Positions 56,179-64,000 are shown, counted from the first letter of the stretch. The stretch is 64,000 nucleotides of DNA from Oxalobacteraceae bacterium (GCA_947374865.1 CANCDR010000001.1:248001-312000), one strand, 5' to 3'. The notes: generated from the sequence alone by a model not told the origin. Made by a program: numbers and translations.

Positions 56179-57567
56179 TCATGGGCGGCTTGCTGATCTG
56201 TGGCCAGCCGTCCTGAGATTTGTTTTGCCGCTTTCGTCAAACCAGCGACGCAGTTCGTGGGAAGCTGCGCGGATTGCTCGCTTGATGCGGGAATCATTTC
56301 GTCCATGACAGATATCCTGCCAGGGATCAGGCAGACCACAAATCGCCTTGGCAATGCGCTGTGCGACCAGAGTGCCTTGAACGAGTCCGGCTTGACCAAA
56401 ACCACCCGCAAGATAAATCGGCAGCGCGCCGGGAAGATGCGCGAGCATCGGCATGCCATCTGCGCTCGGATAATAGGTGTTTGTCCATTTGAAACGCACA
56501 GCGTCGCTCAGGAAAGACGACTGCAGACGGGTTTCTAACATCGCATGACGCTGACTTCCCGTCGCATGGTTAGTCGTGTTGTGAATCAGGGGATGCTGCT
56601 CGCCCGTCATCAGTGCATAGCGCTGCTGACCAAACTGTAACAGGCGCGTCGTCGTAGCATGTTCGCCAACACTGCAAAGTATTGCTGGTTCCATTGCTGG
56701 TCCCATTGCTGGCGCCATGTGCGTCGATTCGATGGGCGCGGCAACGGCCAGTTCCTGCCAGGGACACAGCCGGATGAGCGACGCATTCCAGCGAGGCGCG
56801 CTGTGCGTCGTCATCACAATATGCTTTACCCGCACGGTATGAGCCGCCGTATGCAGAGTACGACGTGCTGCATTCAGGCGTATCACGGGTGAATGTTCGA
56901 CGATCTGGCACTGGGGTGAGGCGAGTGCCTTCGCCAGCTGACGAACATAGCGGCGTGGATCACATTGCGCCTGCTGCGCTATCACCAGCGCCGCGCCGGT
57001 CATATAGGGCAGCGGCAGATCTCGCGCAAGCCACGCCAACAGCCCGCAGTCTTGCGCAATCCGCGCCTCGGTCTGAATGGTGCTTTGTTCGGCGTCGCTG
57101 GTAGTGGTTGAATAGAAAATCCGCGGTACACGCGCAAAATCACAGTGCAAAGCATGCTGCGTGATGTTGGCCTCGATCAGATCAATCGCGCCAGAACGTC
57201 CAGCCAGAATGGCCGCCGTTTTTCTCTGCCCCCAGCCGGCCGACAGGTGCTGCAATGACTGATCGGCAGTGACATCCAGAACGCCGCTGGCATGGGTGGC
57301 TGCAGCGCCGCCGACGGTTTCGGCCTCCAACACCACCACAGTAAAGCCCGCGCTCTTAAGCAGATGCGCCGTCGTGATGCCGCAAACGTCGGCGCCAATA
57401 ATGGCAACGTCGATGTGCAGATCCTGCGTAAGGCGGGGAAATGCTTTCTCATCAGGCTGCGCGGTCCAGATCGGTGCTGCATGACAGACATCCATACCCG
57501 ATGCACAACGCACAGCGGATTGCGACAAGCTTCGCTTCATCATCACGTTTAACTCGGCAAAACACAT
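56179..57567 (-). CDS. FAD-dependent DAO-family oxidoreductase with an altered dinucleotide motif
   Basis: 462 residues; N-terminal FAD fold (VAIIGADVCGITTAHLLKSA...VVLEAETVGGAAATHASGV) and C-terminal TNTYYPSADGMPMLAHLPG...IYLAGGFGQAGLVQGTLVAQRIA as in GlcD/DadA/PuuB-type amine and amino-acid oxidases. The GxGxxG motif reads GADVCG, so the second Gly is Asp. FAD may still bind, since the other parts are intact, or the protein may be inactive. The ATG at 57567 lacks a ribosome site; Met9 (57543) is an alternative. Family substrate unknown. Confidence 0.82.
   Translation of the reverse strand: MCFAELNVMMKRSLSQSAVRCASGMDVCHAAPIWTAQPDEKAFPRLTQDLHIDVAIIGADVCGITTAHLLKSAGFTVVVLEAETVGGAAATHASGVLDVTADQSLQHLSAGWGQRKTAAILAGRSGAIDLIEANITQHALHCDFARVPRIFYSTTTSDAEQSTIQTEARIAQDCGLLAWLARDLPLPYMTGAALVIAQQAQCDPRRYVRQLAKALASPQCQIVEHSPVIRLNAARRTLHTAAHTVRVKHIVMTTHSAPRWNASLIRLCPWQELAVAAPIESTHMAPAMGPAMEPAILCSVGEHATTTRLLQFGQQRYALMTGEQHPLIHNTTNHATGSQRHAMLETRLQSSFLSDAVRFKWTNTYYPSADGMPMLAHLPGALPIYLAGGFGQAGLVQGTLVAQRIAKAICGLPDPWQDICHGRNDSRIKRAIRAASHELRRWFDESGKTNLRTAGHRSASRP
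56681..56716. repeat. 12-bp tandem repeat inside the FAD oxidoreductase gene
   Basis: ATTGCTGGTTCC, ATTGCTGGTCCC and ATTGCTGGCGCC in tandem, encoding the APAMGPAMEPAI stretch. Frame is preserved. Confidence 0.8.
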
Positions 57568-57584
57568 GTAACAGGCAAGGTATG

Positions 57585-57623
57585 TGCCTGCTGTATCTGC
57601 CTGCTGTATCTGCCTGCTGTATG
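57585..57623. repeat. 13-bp tandem repeat, three copies
   Basis: TGCCTGCTGTATC occurs at 57585-57597 and 57598-57610, and with a final G at 57611-57623. It is upstream of the FAD oxidoreductase start on the minus strand. Same unit length and copy number as the repeat at 18798. Confidence 0.85.
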
Positions 57624-57680
57624 TGTTGAATGGTGATGCGCAGCCATATCACGCATGGGTTCGGCATGTCATCGATTGTC

Positions 57681-57694
57681 AGGTAAAAATTACG
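57681..57694. promoter_or_regulatory. AGGTAAAAATTAC motif upstream of the membrane-protein gene
   Basis: AGGTAAAAATTACG lies 79 bp upstream of a sigma-54-type promoter; the same 13 bases recur at 60699-60711. The arms GTAA/TTAC form an inverted repeat. The placement fits an enhancer-like activator site. Confidence 0.4.
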
Positions 57695-57758
57695 AATAAT
57701 TGTAAGAACAGCTTCGTCTTATGCACGACGATCAACCCACGAGCGGCGTCGCTTGAGC

Positions 57759-57774
57759 AGGCATGTTTAATGCA
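57759..57774 (+). promoter_or_regulatory. Possible sigma-54 promoter of the membrane-protein gene
   Basis: AGGCATGTTTAATGCA has GG (57760-57761) and GC (57772-57773) ten bases apart, with GGCA and TGCA blocks. Start would be near 57785, 59 bp before the ATG. Weaker than the DUF883 promoter. Confidence 0.5.
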
Positions 57775-57843
57775 TAAATGACAAAAGCAATCCCCCTATT
57801 CCATCCAGCATCAAGCAGCTGGCACTTCAAAGGAGAATTCAGC

Positions 57844-58683
57844 ATGGCGACGATTGAAATTGAGCGTGGCAGTCCTACTGTCGATATGGCCGCATTAAGC
57901 AGCCTGAGCGTACGACGTATTTTAATTCCGGCGGTACGATGGGGTGCGGTGCTGGCCGGTGTCGCGGTCGGCATATCGGTTCAGCTGGTACTGAGCATGC
58001 TCGGACTAGCAGCCGGGCTGTCGAGCATCGACGTAACGCAAAGTATGAGCATCAATCCTATTGCCTCCATGGTCTGGGGCACCATCAGTTTGCTCATCGC
58101 AGCGCTGGTCGGCAGTTACGTCGCGGCACGGCTATCGGGCTTAAAGCGCAAGGTCGATGGGATTCTGCATGGCGCGGTCACATGGGCGGTGACGATTTTA
58201 CTCATCGCGTCCTTCGCCACCTCGGTGACCAGCGCGCTCATGGGTGGCTTATTCACCAACACGGTAACGGGCATGGCGCAGGGTACTAGCAGCGAATTTG
58301 CGATCACCTCGCTGCTACGTACCCAGACTGGCGGCGGTCTAGACAGCCTGACAATGCAGCAGCTTTTGCGCGAGATCCAGGCTGGGCGGCGGCAAGAAGC
58401 GGTCAGCCTGTTAGCGAACTCGTCGGGTATCGATAACGAACACGCAAGCAGAATTATCGATCAGGCGATTAATCTGTCGGTCGCATCGGAAAAATCGGCG
58501 CAGGCGAACCGTACGGCGGTCAGTCGTGCCATCGATACGGCCAGCACGACTGCCTGGATGGTATTTTTTGCCACCGCTTTGTCGTTGGCGTGCAGCCTGG
58601 TAGGCGGCGCCTTGGGTTCAGCTGCTGCGCGACGTAAGCTGTGGACTAGTAGCGAGGCCTCATCGGCAGAAAGGGAAAGCTAG
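57844..58683 (+). CDS. Multi-pass membrane protein of unknown function
   Basis: 279 residues, AAGGAG eight bases before ATG 57844. Three hydrophobic segments in the first half (about 28-55, 66-90, 110-135), a central soluble helical part (residues about 155-235: SLTMQQLLREIQAGRRQEAVSLL...) and a last TM (about 238-262). The first TM pair with small residues (GAVLAGVAVGISVQLVLSMLGLAAGL) recalls small stress-related integral proteins, but I recognise no named family. Confidence 0.75.
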   Translation: MATIEIERGSPTVDMAALSSLSVRRILIPAVRWGAVLAGVAVGISVQLVLSMLGLAAGLSSIDVTQSMSINPIASMVWGTISLLIAALVGSYVAARLSGLKRKVDGILHGAVTWAVTILLIASFATSVTSALMGGLFTNTVTGMAQGTSSEFAITSLLRTQTGGGLDSLTMQQLLREIQAGRRQEAVSLLANSSGIDNEHASRIIDQAINLSVASEKSAQANRTAVSRAIDTASTTAWMVFFATALSLACSLVGGALGSAAARRKLWTSSEASSAERES

Positions 58684-58748
58684 ATCAGGCATTGTAATCT
58701 TTTGTAAAACTGGCGTTCCGATGCGAGCATACAGCTTATAGTGCACTT

Positions 58749-58812
58749 GTATTGTCTCCCTCCAAGCACTGACTTGGTTAACCCACGCTCTTGATGTGCG
58801 TGGGTTTTTTTT
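58749..58812 (+). ncRNA. Candidate anti-Shine-Dalgarno small RNA, copy 2 (about 64 nt)
   Basis: Same build as the unit at 24773. After a possible -10 (TATAGT, 58737-58742) the sequence ATTGTCTCCCTCC follows, then a hairpin CCAAG-CACTGA-CTTGG (58762-58777) and a terminator (58780-58812). The 5' end TTGTCTCC(C)TCCAA and the TTGG after the first stem are shared with copy 1, while the terminators differ, which suggests relatives rather than duplicates. There is no second anti-SD in the loop. Confidence 0.55.
58780..58812 (+). terminator. Rho-independent terminator (copy 2 small RNA / membrane-protein gene)
   Basis: AACCCACGC / GCGTGGGTT with a 9-base loop and a T run at 58805-58812. It lies about 100 bp after the membrane-protein stop and directly follows the small RNA candidate. 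Confidence 0.92.
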
Positions 58813-60184
58813 AAGCGCCATATTCTTCCAGGCGGTTATACAAAGTTTTGAGGCTAATGCCGAGTAAATGTGCTGCACGTTTTTTTAAGCCACCGCACAT
58901 TTTTAGTGTGGCAAAAATCAGCTGCCGGTCGACTTCGGAAAGCGTTGTGCCGACCTGGACGCTGATGCTCAGAGATGAATCTGCTGACCCTGCGAGCGTC
59001 CTGTGCGGTGTGAGCATGGCTGCATCAATCCGATCATCCGAGAGTATGAATGCACGCTGCAAATTATTACGCAGCTCACGCACATTACCGGGCCAGTCGT
59101 AGCATTCAAGCACCTTCAGACAATCTTCACTGAATTGGCGCGGTCTGTCTTGTGCGCTGTTTAACTGGTCAAGAATCGACTCCGCCAGTAACGCAATATC
59201 GGCACCACGCTCACGCAATGGTGGCATCTGGATCGGAAAGACATTCAGCCGGTGGTAGAGATCTAATCGAAGACGCCCTTCTGCAATCACCCGTTCCGGC
59301 TCGCGGTTACTGGCCGCGATAATACGTACATTGGTCGCCAGTTCTTGCGTCGAACCGATCCGCATATAGGTTCCGCTCTCGAGCACGCGTAGTAATTTAA
59401 CCTGCAGCTCAAGCGGCATCTCGGTGACTTCATCAAGAAATAAGGTTCCGCCATTGGCACGTTCAAAATATCCTTTGTGCTGTTTTTCAGCACCCGTAAA
59501 ACTCCCCTTTTCGTGCCCAAAAATTTCGCTCTCAATCAGATGCGGCGATATCGCACCGCAATTGAGCGGTAAAAACGGCGCCTTGTTTCGTAGACTAACT
59601 TCATGGATGGTCTGCGCTGCCAGTTCTTTTCCGGTACCACTTTCACCGAGAAGAAATACCGTTGCATCGGTCGGTGCGACACGTTCGATGTGGCGATAAA
59701 GAGTTTGCATGACCGGCGAAGCACCAATCATACGGCCAAAATGTGCCTGCCCCTGGTCAGCCTTTAATATGGCTGATCGATCCTTCGCTGCATCGCCATT
59801 TGTATTTTGATGAGACCCCTGCATTGCATTTATACGCGCCAGCATGCGCGCGGCATCGATTGGCTTAACCAGATAGTCGAGCGCTCCCAGACGCAAGGCC
59901 TCCACTGCCGATTCAATACTAGCTTGGCAGGTGATGAAAATGACCGGCACGGGCTGGAAAGAAGTGCGCGCAGGTGATCCACGCGCCAAATGGATGATCT
60001 CCCTCCCGCCACCATCTGGCAGGACCATTTCGGCGATCACCAAGTCGGGTAGCTGGCGGTTCAAGCAGGCATGTGCTTCGGCTACCGAGGTCGCCAGGTT
60101 AGCAATGACACCAGCAGTAGCACAGACTTCAAACACGGCCTGACTGGCCTGCACATCATGATCGACGATCAATACATGCAGCAT
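58811..60184 (-). CDS. Sigma-54-dependent response regulator with Glu at the phosphorylation site
   Basis: 457 residues, NtrC/ZraR type. The receiver (1-115) has the VDHD pocket at 7-10 and the conserved Lys107, but the acceptor position reads VIAEMVLP: Glu52 aligns exactly with Asp52 of NtrC in this window. Glu at this place often mimics phosphorylation. AAA+ domain: Walker A GESGTGKE 180-187, GSFTGA 227-232, Walker B TLFLDEVTEM. The Fis-type HTH ends the protein (RAAHLLGISLKTLYNRL). It follows a lipoprotein gene by 53 bp. No partner kinase is adjacent. Confidence 0.92.
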   Translation of the reverse strand: MLHVLIVDHDVQASQAVFEVCATAGVIANLATSVAEAHACLNRQLPDLVIAEMVLPDGGGREIIHLARGSPARTSFQPVPVIFITCQASIESAVEALRLGALDYLVKPIDAARMLARINAMQGSHQNTNGDAAKDRSAILKADQGQAHFGRMIGASPVMQTLYRHIERVAPTDATVFLLGESGTGKELAAQTIHEVSLRNKAPFLPLNCGAISPHLIESEIFGHEKGSFTGAEKQHKGYFERANGGTLFLDEVTEMPLELQVKLLRVLESGTYMRIGSTQELATNVRIIAASNREPERVIAEGRLRLDLYHRLNVFPIQMPPLRERGADIALLAESILDQLNSAQDRPRQFSEDCLKVLECYDWPGNVRELRNNLQRAFILSDDRIDAAMLTPHRTLAGSADSSLSISVQVGTTLSEVDRQLIFATLKMCGGLKKRAAHLLGISLKTLYNRLEEYGA

Positions 60185-60237
60185 GCAGCAGACTCCAAAA
60201 ATTCATCGAAGGTGGTCCTGCCAATACCTGACCGAGG

Positions 60238-60552
60238 TCAGCGCGGTGCAGTCGCAGAGGCAGGTACGCCAGCTGCGGCAGGCTCTGGTGCAGGTGATCC
60301 CACTGCAGCCGGTGGTGCCGCAACTGGTGTTGAAGGCGCTGGTGCCGATGGTGCCGATGATGCCGATGGTGCTGCCGGCGCCGCCGGCGCTGCAGGCACC
60401 GCCGGTGCAGTCGTTGTCGTAGACGCCTTCTCTTTGCCGTTGACTTTACCGGTACCCGGTTCTCCCGTTGGATTTTTATTACAGCCAGCGATGGCCAGTA
60501 GAACAAAGCTCAAGCCCAACATGAGCTTACTCAAACTTGATACTGCATTCAT
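60238..60552 (-). CDS. Small Ala/Pro-rich lipoprotein
   Basis: 104 residues. Signal peptide with lipobox LAIAGC (Cys24), then a charged stretch (NKNPTGEPGTGKVNGKEKAS) and a long Ala/Pro/Ser low-complexity tail (about 47-104). Such tails span the periplasm or cell wall in other lipoproteins. It precedes the Glu52 regulator on the same strand, probably in one transcript. Confidence 0.8.
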   Translation of the reverse strand: MNAVSSLSKLMLGLSFVLLAIAGCNKNPTGEPGTGKVNGKEKASTTTTAPAVPAAPAAPAAPSASSAPSAPAPSTPVAAPPAAVGSPAPEPAAAGVPASATAPR

Positions 60553-60698
60553 GGTGACTCCTTTTAAAAGGCATTAATCAATTCCACAAGCTTGAACGCG
60601 TACACCGCAATGATTTTTCGTCGTTTTCAGCCAGGAGGTAACACAATCGAGGCGCATCATGATCTTGCTTGATGCATTTCCAAGGTCGCGCTTGAACT

Positions 60699-60712
60699 AG
60701 GTAAAAATTACC
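60699..60712. promoter_or_regulatory. AGGTAAAAATTACC motif between lipoprotein and activator genes
   Basis: Inverted repeat GGTAA-AAA-TTACC. It shares 13 bases with the motif at 57681 and lies between two divergent genes (lipoprotein and receiver-less activator). A plausible site for one of the local sigma-54 activators. Confidence 0.4.
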
Positions 60713-60767
60713 GTGTCGATGCTAGGGTTACATTTTTACGCTTAGGCGACCGGAGTACGCGCAGTGC

Positions 60768-61778
60768 ATGAGCGAGTCGCAATTGAGCCACCACAAAAGG
60801 AATGATGAAACAATGGCAAACACAGCAGTGAGAAGTCAATTCGTCATAAAAAACGACGGCTATCTGATCGGCCAATCCAACGCGATGATTAGGGTAAAGG
60901 CGACCATTTCGCGCGTGGCCGTTACCAATACCACCCTGCTACTGACTGGTGAAAGCGGCACCGGCAAAGAGCTCATTGCGCGCAGCATCCATGCACAAAG
61001 TACCCGCCGCAACGCTGCATTGGTCGCCGTGAACTGCGGTGCCATTGCCGCTGATTTGATTGAAGCGGCCTTGTTTGGTCATGAAAAAGGCAGCTTTACC
61101 GGCGCCGTGCGACAGCAAACCGGTTACTTCGAAGATGCCTCGGGCGGGAGTTTATTTCTTGATGAGCTCACCGAGATGCCGATCGATATGCAGGTAAAAC
61201 TTTTGCGCGTTCTCGAATCGGGGCGCTTTGTGCGGGTTGGTGGGGATAAGGAAATCCAGGTCGATGTTCGACTAATCGCCGCGACCAATCAAGGTCTTGA
61301 GCAGGCTGTGCGTGAGGCGAATCTGCGAGCGGATCTGATGTACCGTCTGGCAGGGTTTCCGATTCAGGTACCGCCTTTACGTGATCGCGAAGGCGACATC
61401 GCGCTTCTGGCAGACCATTTTTTATCGCAGCTCAATCGTCAATATGGCACCCGCAAACGCTTTGCACGCAATGGCCATGCTGCGCTGCGCGCCTACCCCT
61501 GGCCGGGCAATGTGCGCGAACTTAAAAATGTCATCTTGCGTTCGTATGTGTTGTCAGGCGATCTGATCGCCATGGCTGATTTCATTCCAGACCATCAGGC
61601 ACAGCGACCAATCATGCGCGAAGACGGTATGGATTTTCGCGTGGGTACACCGCTCGCGGCCGCGCAAAGTGAATTCATCCGGGCCACGCTGCGTCACTTT
61701 TCCGGCAATAAAAGAATGGCCGCACAGACGCTGGGCATCAGTTTAAAGACGCTGTATAACCGCCTCAAAACCGGTTAG
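60768..61778 (+). CDS. Sigma-54 activator without receiver domain
   Basis: 336 residues: AAA+ domain from about 32 (LIGQSNAMIRVK; Walker A GESGTGKE 61-68; GSFTGA 108-113; Walker B LFLDELTEM) and a C-terminal Fis-type HTH (KRMAAQTLGISLKTLYNRL). The N-terminal 30 residues are too short for a receiver or GAF sensor, so activity must be controlled another way, as for PspF, or be constitutive. The start may be 60768 or 60813; both have a purine run 12 bases upstream. It converges on dusA with a 4-bp overlap of stops. Confidence 0.9.
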   Translation: MSESQLSHHKRNDETMANTAVRSQFVIKNDGYLIGQSNAMIRVKATISRVAVTNTTLLLTGESGTGKELIARSIHAQSTRRNAALVAVNCGAIAADLIEAALFGHEKGSFTGAVRQQTGYFEDASGGSLFLDELTEMPIDMQVKLLRVLESGRFVRVGGDKEIQVDVRLIAATNQGLEQAVREANLRADLMYRLAGFPIQVPPLRDREGDIALLADHFLSQLNRQYGTRKRFARNGHAALRAYPWPGNVRELKNVILRSYVLSGDLIAMADFIPDHQAQRPIMREDGMDFRVGTPLAAAQSEFIRATLRHFSGNKRMAAQTLGISLKTLYNRLKTG

Positions 61779-62797
61779 CTGATACCCGCGCTGCGCTGCA
61801 TGCGCCTGAAGGCTTCCATGAGCAGATCCGGATCGCCTGTTGCCAGCAGTTTGGTATCAGACAGGACTTGACGAAAACTGCGCGCACCAGGCAGACCGGT
61901 CATCAGACCGAGCATGTGACGCGTGATGCTATTGAGCCGCAGGCCACCCTTGTCACCCTGTTTGCCAAAGCGCGCCAATTGGTCGTGTATATACGGCAGC
62001 ATGGCCTGCAATATCGCTTCGCGCGAGAGCACGGTGGCGCTGTCCTGGCCATAATACCGGGCATCAAATTCAGCCATCAAATACGGATTATGATAGGCCT
62101 CACGACCCAGCATCACGCCATCCACATGCATGAGATGCGCATCGATCTCGGCCATCGTTTTGATGCCGCCGTTGATGATGATTTCGCAGGCAGGAAAGTC
62201 GCGTTTGAGCTGGTAGGCGAAGTCGTACTTCAGCGGCGGGATTTCGCGATTTTCTTTCGGGCTCAGACCTTTGAGAATCGCGTTGCGCGCATGGACAATA
62301 AACGTCGTGCAACCAGCCTGCGCAACGGTGCCGACAAAATCGCGCACAAAATCATACGACGCACCATCATTGATACCGATGCGATGTTTGACGGTCACAT
62401 CGATGTCGACGCTATCGCGCATGGCCTTGACGCAGTCGGCTACCAGCGCCGGCTCATCCATCAGGCAGGCACCGAAGGCACCCTTTTGCACCCGTTCCGA
62501 CGGACAGCCGCAATTGAGGTTGACCTCGTCATAACCCCACTGCTGACCGAGGCGAGCACTTTTTGCCAGATCGGCGGGCTCACTGCCACCGAGCTGCAGC
62601 GCGACCGGATGCTCTTCTGCGCTAAAATCGAGATGCCGCGCTTGGTCGCCAAACAGCAGCGCACCAGTGGTCACCATCTCTGTATAAAGCCAGGTATGGC
62701 GACTGATCTTGCGATGGAATACGCGGCAATGGCGATCAGTCCAATCCATCATGGGGGCAACAGACAGACGACGCGGATTTGGTTTTGGTACAGTCAT
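61775..62797 (-). CDS. dusA: tRNA-dihydrouridine(20/20a) synthase DusA
   Basis: 340 residues, FMN enzyme that reduces U20/U20a in tRNA. Signatures are SVAPMMDWTDRHCR, LQLGGSEPADLAKSA, NLNCGCPSERVQKGAFGACLM (catalytic Cys), VKHRIGI and the FMN-binding NGGIKTMAEIDAHL, followed by LGREAYHNPYL specific to DusA. Confidence 0.97.
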   Translation of the reverse strand: MTVPKPNPRRLSVAPMMDWTDRHCRVFHRKISRHTWLYTEMVTTGALLFGDQARHLDFSAEEHPVALQLGGSEPADLAKSARLGQQWGYDEVNLNCGCPSERVQKGAFGACLMDEPALVADCVKAMRDSVDIDVTVKHRIGINDGASYDFVRDFVGTVAQAGCTTFIVHARNAILKGLSPKENREIPPLKYDFAYQLKRDFPACEIIINGGIKTMAEIDAHLMHVDGVMLGREAYHNPYLMAEFDARYYGQDSATVLSREAILQAMLPYIHDQLARFGKQGDKGGLRLNSITRHMLGLMTGLPGARSFRQVLSDTKLLATGDPDLLMEAFRRMQRSAGIS

Positions 62798-62962
62798 GGC
62801 GGATCAGTGTGGCGGACAAAATGGCCGCGGAATGGTTCTTCAATCGGAAGTATACGCAAGATCAGCCGCCATGGGGCATTTCACCAGCGTCTGGGTACTG
62901 GCCGAGATACCTTATTCGGATTACCATGAACCCTGAACCATCCCGCAAAGAGAAAGAACGCC

Positions 62963-64000
62963 ATGGCCAGCCCGCTCAATACCGATCATTTCTGGATGCC
63001 GTTTACGGCCAATCGTCAATTCAAGTCTAAACCGCGGATGCTGGTTTCTGCGCAAGGCATGTACTACACCAGCGACGATGGTCGGCAAATTCTCGACGGT
63101 ACGGCGGGTCTGTGGTGCTCCAACGCCGGCCACTGTCATCCCAAGATCGTCCAGGCCATCCAGCAGCAGGCTGCCAGCATGGATTTTGCGCCGGTGTTCC
63201 AGATGGGACACCCCAAGGCCTTTGAATCGGCCAGCGCGCTGGTCGCCATCGCACCAGAGGGCTTGAACCGGGTATTCTTTTGTAACGACGGCTCCGAAGG
63301 TGTCGACACAGCGCTCAAAATCGCCCTGGCCTACCACCGCATTCGTGGCGATGCGCTTCGCACGCGTCTGATTGGCCGCGAACGTGGCTATCACGGGGTC
63401 GGCTTCGGCGGTATTGCTGTTGGCGGGATCGCCGGTAACCGCAAACATTTCGGTCCCACGCTGGCAGGCGTAGATCATTTACGTCATCCACTGGATATCG
63501 GCAGAAATGCGTTTTCACGCGGACTGCCAGAACACGGCGCTGAATTAGCCGATGAATTCGAACAGCGCATCCTGGCCTTGCATGATCCGGCCACCATCGC
63601 CGCCCTCATCGTCGAACCACTGCAAGGTTCCACTGGCGTCATTGTGCCGCCCAAGGGATACCTGCAAAAGCTACGCATGATCTGTGACAAATACGGCATC
63701 CTGCTGATCTTCGATGAAGTCATCACCGGTTTTGGTCGCTTGGGTAGCGCATTCGCAGCCGACTATTTTGGCGTCGTGCCCGACATGATTATTTGCGCTA
63801 AAGGCCTGACCAATGCCAGCGTGCCGATGGGTGCAGTGATCGTGCGACAGGCTATTCACGATGCCTTCATGTCTGCTGCGCCAGAAAATGCCATCGAATT
63901 TTTTCATGGCTATACGTATTCTGCGCACCCTTTGGCTGCCGCCGCCATGCTCGCCACCATGGAGGTCTACAGGGAGGAACAATTGTTTGCGCGCGCCGCT
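62963..64000 (+). CDS. Omega-amino acid:pyruvate aminotransferase (partial, C-terminus outside window)
   Basis: Class III PLP aminotransferase; 346 residues visible. MASPLNTDHFWMPFTANRQF is the omega-amino acid:pyruvate transaminase N-terminus. DGTAGLWCSNAGHCHPKI, FFCNDGSEGVDTALKIA, the YHGVGFGG turn, IFDEVITGFGRLG and the Schiff-base Lys280 in ICAKGLTN are all present. Typical donor is beta-alanine or gamma-aminobutyrate and typical acceptor pyruvate. Confidence 0.93.
   Translation, partial: MASPLNTDHFWMPFTANRQFKSKPRMLVSAQGMYYTSDDGRQILDGTAGLWCSNAGHCHPKIVQAIQQQAASMDFAPVFQMGHPKAFESASALVAIAPEGLNRVFFCNDGSEGVDTALKIALAYHRIRGDALRTRLIGRERGYHGVGFGGIAVGGIAGNRKHFGPTLAGVDHLRHPLDIGRNAFSRGLPEHGAELADEFEQRILALHDPATIAALIVEPLQGSTGVIVPPKGYLQKLRMICDKYGILLIFDEVITGFGRLGSAFAADYFGVVPDMIICAKGLTNASVPMGAVIVRQAIHDAFMSAAPENAIEFFHGYTYSAHPLAAAAMLATMEVYREEQLFARAA

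Noticed and set aside
61868-62929. 353-codon plus-strand ORF antisense to dusA
   Set aside because: Shadow of dusA; composition is rich in Arg/His/Ile without a recognisable domain.

Overview
The window looks like a chromosomal segment of a betaproteobacterium, order Burkholderiales, most likely Oxalobacteraceae (Herbaspirillum/Undibacterium-like). The reasons are the divergent lptF/pepA pair, the glnA - DUF4124 - ntrB - ntrC order, a Bug-type TctC with TctB/TctA, many FCD-GntR and MmgE/PrpD genes, and moderate GC with strict Proteobacterial Shine-Dalgarno signals. The genus is an inference. I see no prophage, insertion sequence, CRISPR array or rRNA.

Layout. 0-5 kb: lptF (cut by the window edge), pepA, an NTF2-like gene and a fused tandem acyl-CoA dehydrogenase. 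5-11 kb: a TonB-dependent receptor, then a membrane-tethered substrate-binding protein paired with a hybrid histidine kinase. 11-15.3 kb: xth and the heterodimeric ABC exporter mdlA/mdlB. 15.4-20.7 kb: the nitrogen-control locus glnA-DUF4124-ntrB-ntrC, with a readable sigma-54 promoter and two NtrC boxes. 20.8-25.4 kb: hemerythrin-like gene, prfC, small genes, a DUF1289 gene and arfB, with a candidate anti-Shine-Dalgarno small RNA between the last two. 25.4-36.7 kb: REP-like repeats, an OPT transporter, a DMT exporter, yjdM, a Trp-rich protein, an SDR, a cytochrome c convergent with a Tat-signal ThDP enzyme, a D-malate/tartrate dehydrogenase, a MipA-type porin and a membrane-anchored GNAT. 36.7-40.8 kb: tRNA-Ser(GGA), acs and class I fumarase.

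From 55.3 down to 40.9 kb fifteen genes run on the minus strand: a branched-chain-amino-acid-type ABC transporter (5 genes), an FCD-GntR regulator, MmgE/PrpD no. 2, TctC-TctB-TctA, MmgE/PrpD no. 1, an SDR lacking the catalytic Tyr, a split chromate transporter and a lone DctP. This reads as an uptake and catabolism island for one or more organic acids; the substrate is unknown. tRNA-His lies just upstream.

55.6-61.8 kb carries a DUF883 gene, an FAD oxidoreductase, a membrane protein, a second anti-SD-type small RNA candidate, a lipoprotein and two sigma-54 activators. One activator has Glu at the receiver phosphorylation site and the other has no receiver. Sigma-54-type promoters lie in front of two of the genes, so this looks like a local sigma-54 regulon. 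dusA and the start of an omega-amino acid:pyruvate aminotransferase close the window.

The most unusual signals are the two related small RNA candidates carrying UCUCC(C)UCC, the sigma-54 module with its Glu-52 receiver, and the exported ThDP enzyme facing a cytochrome c.
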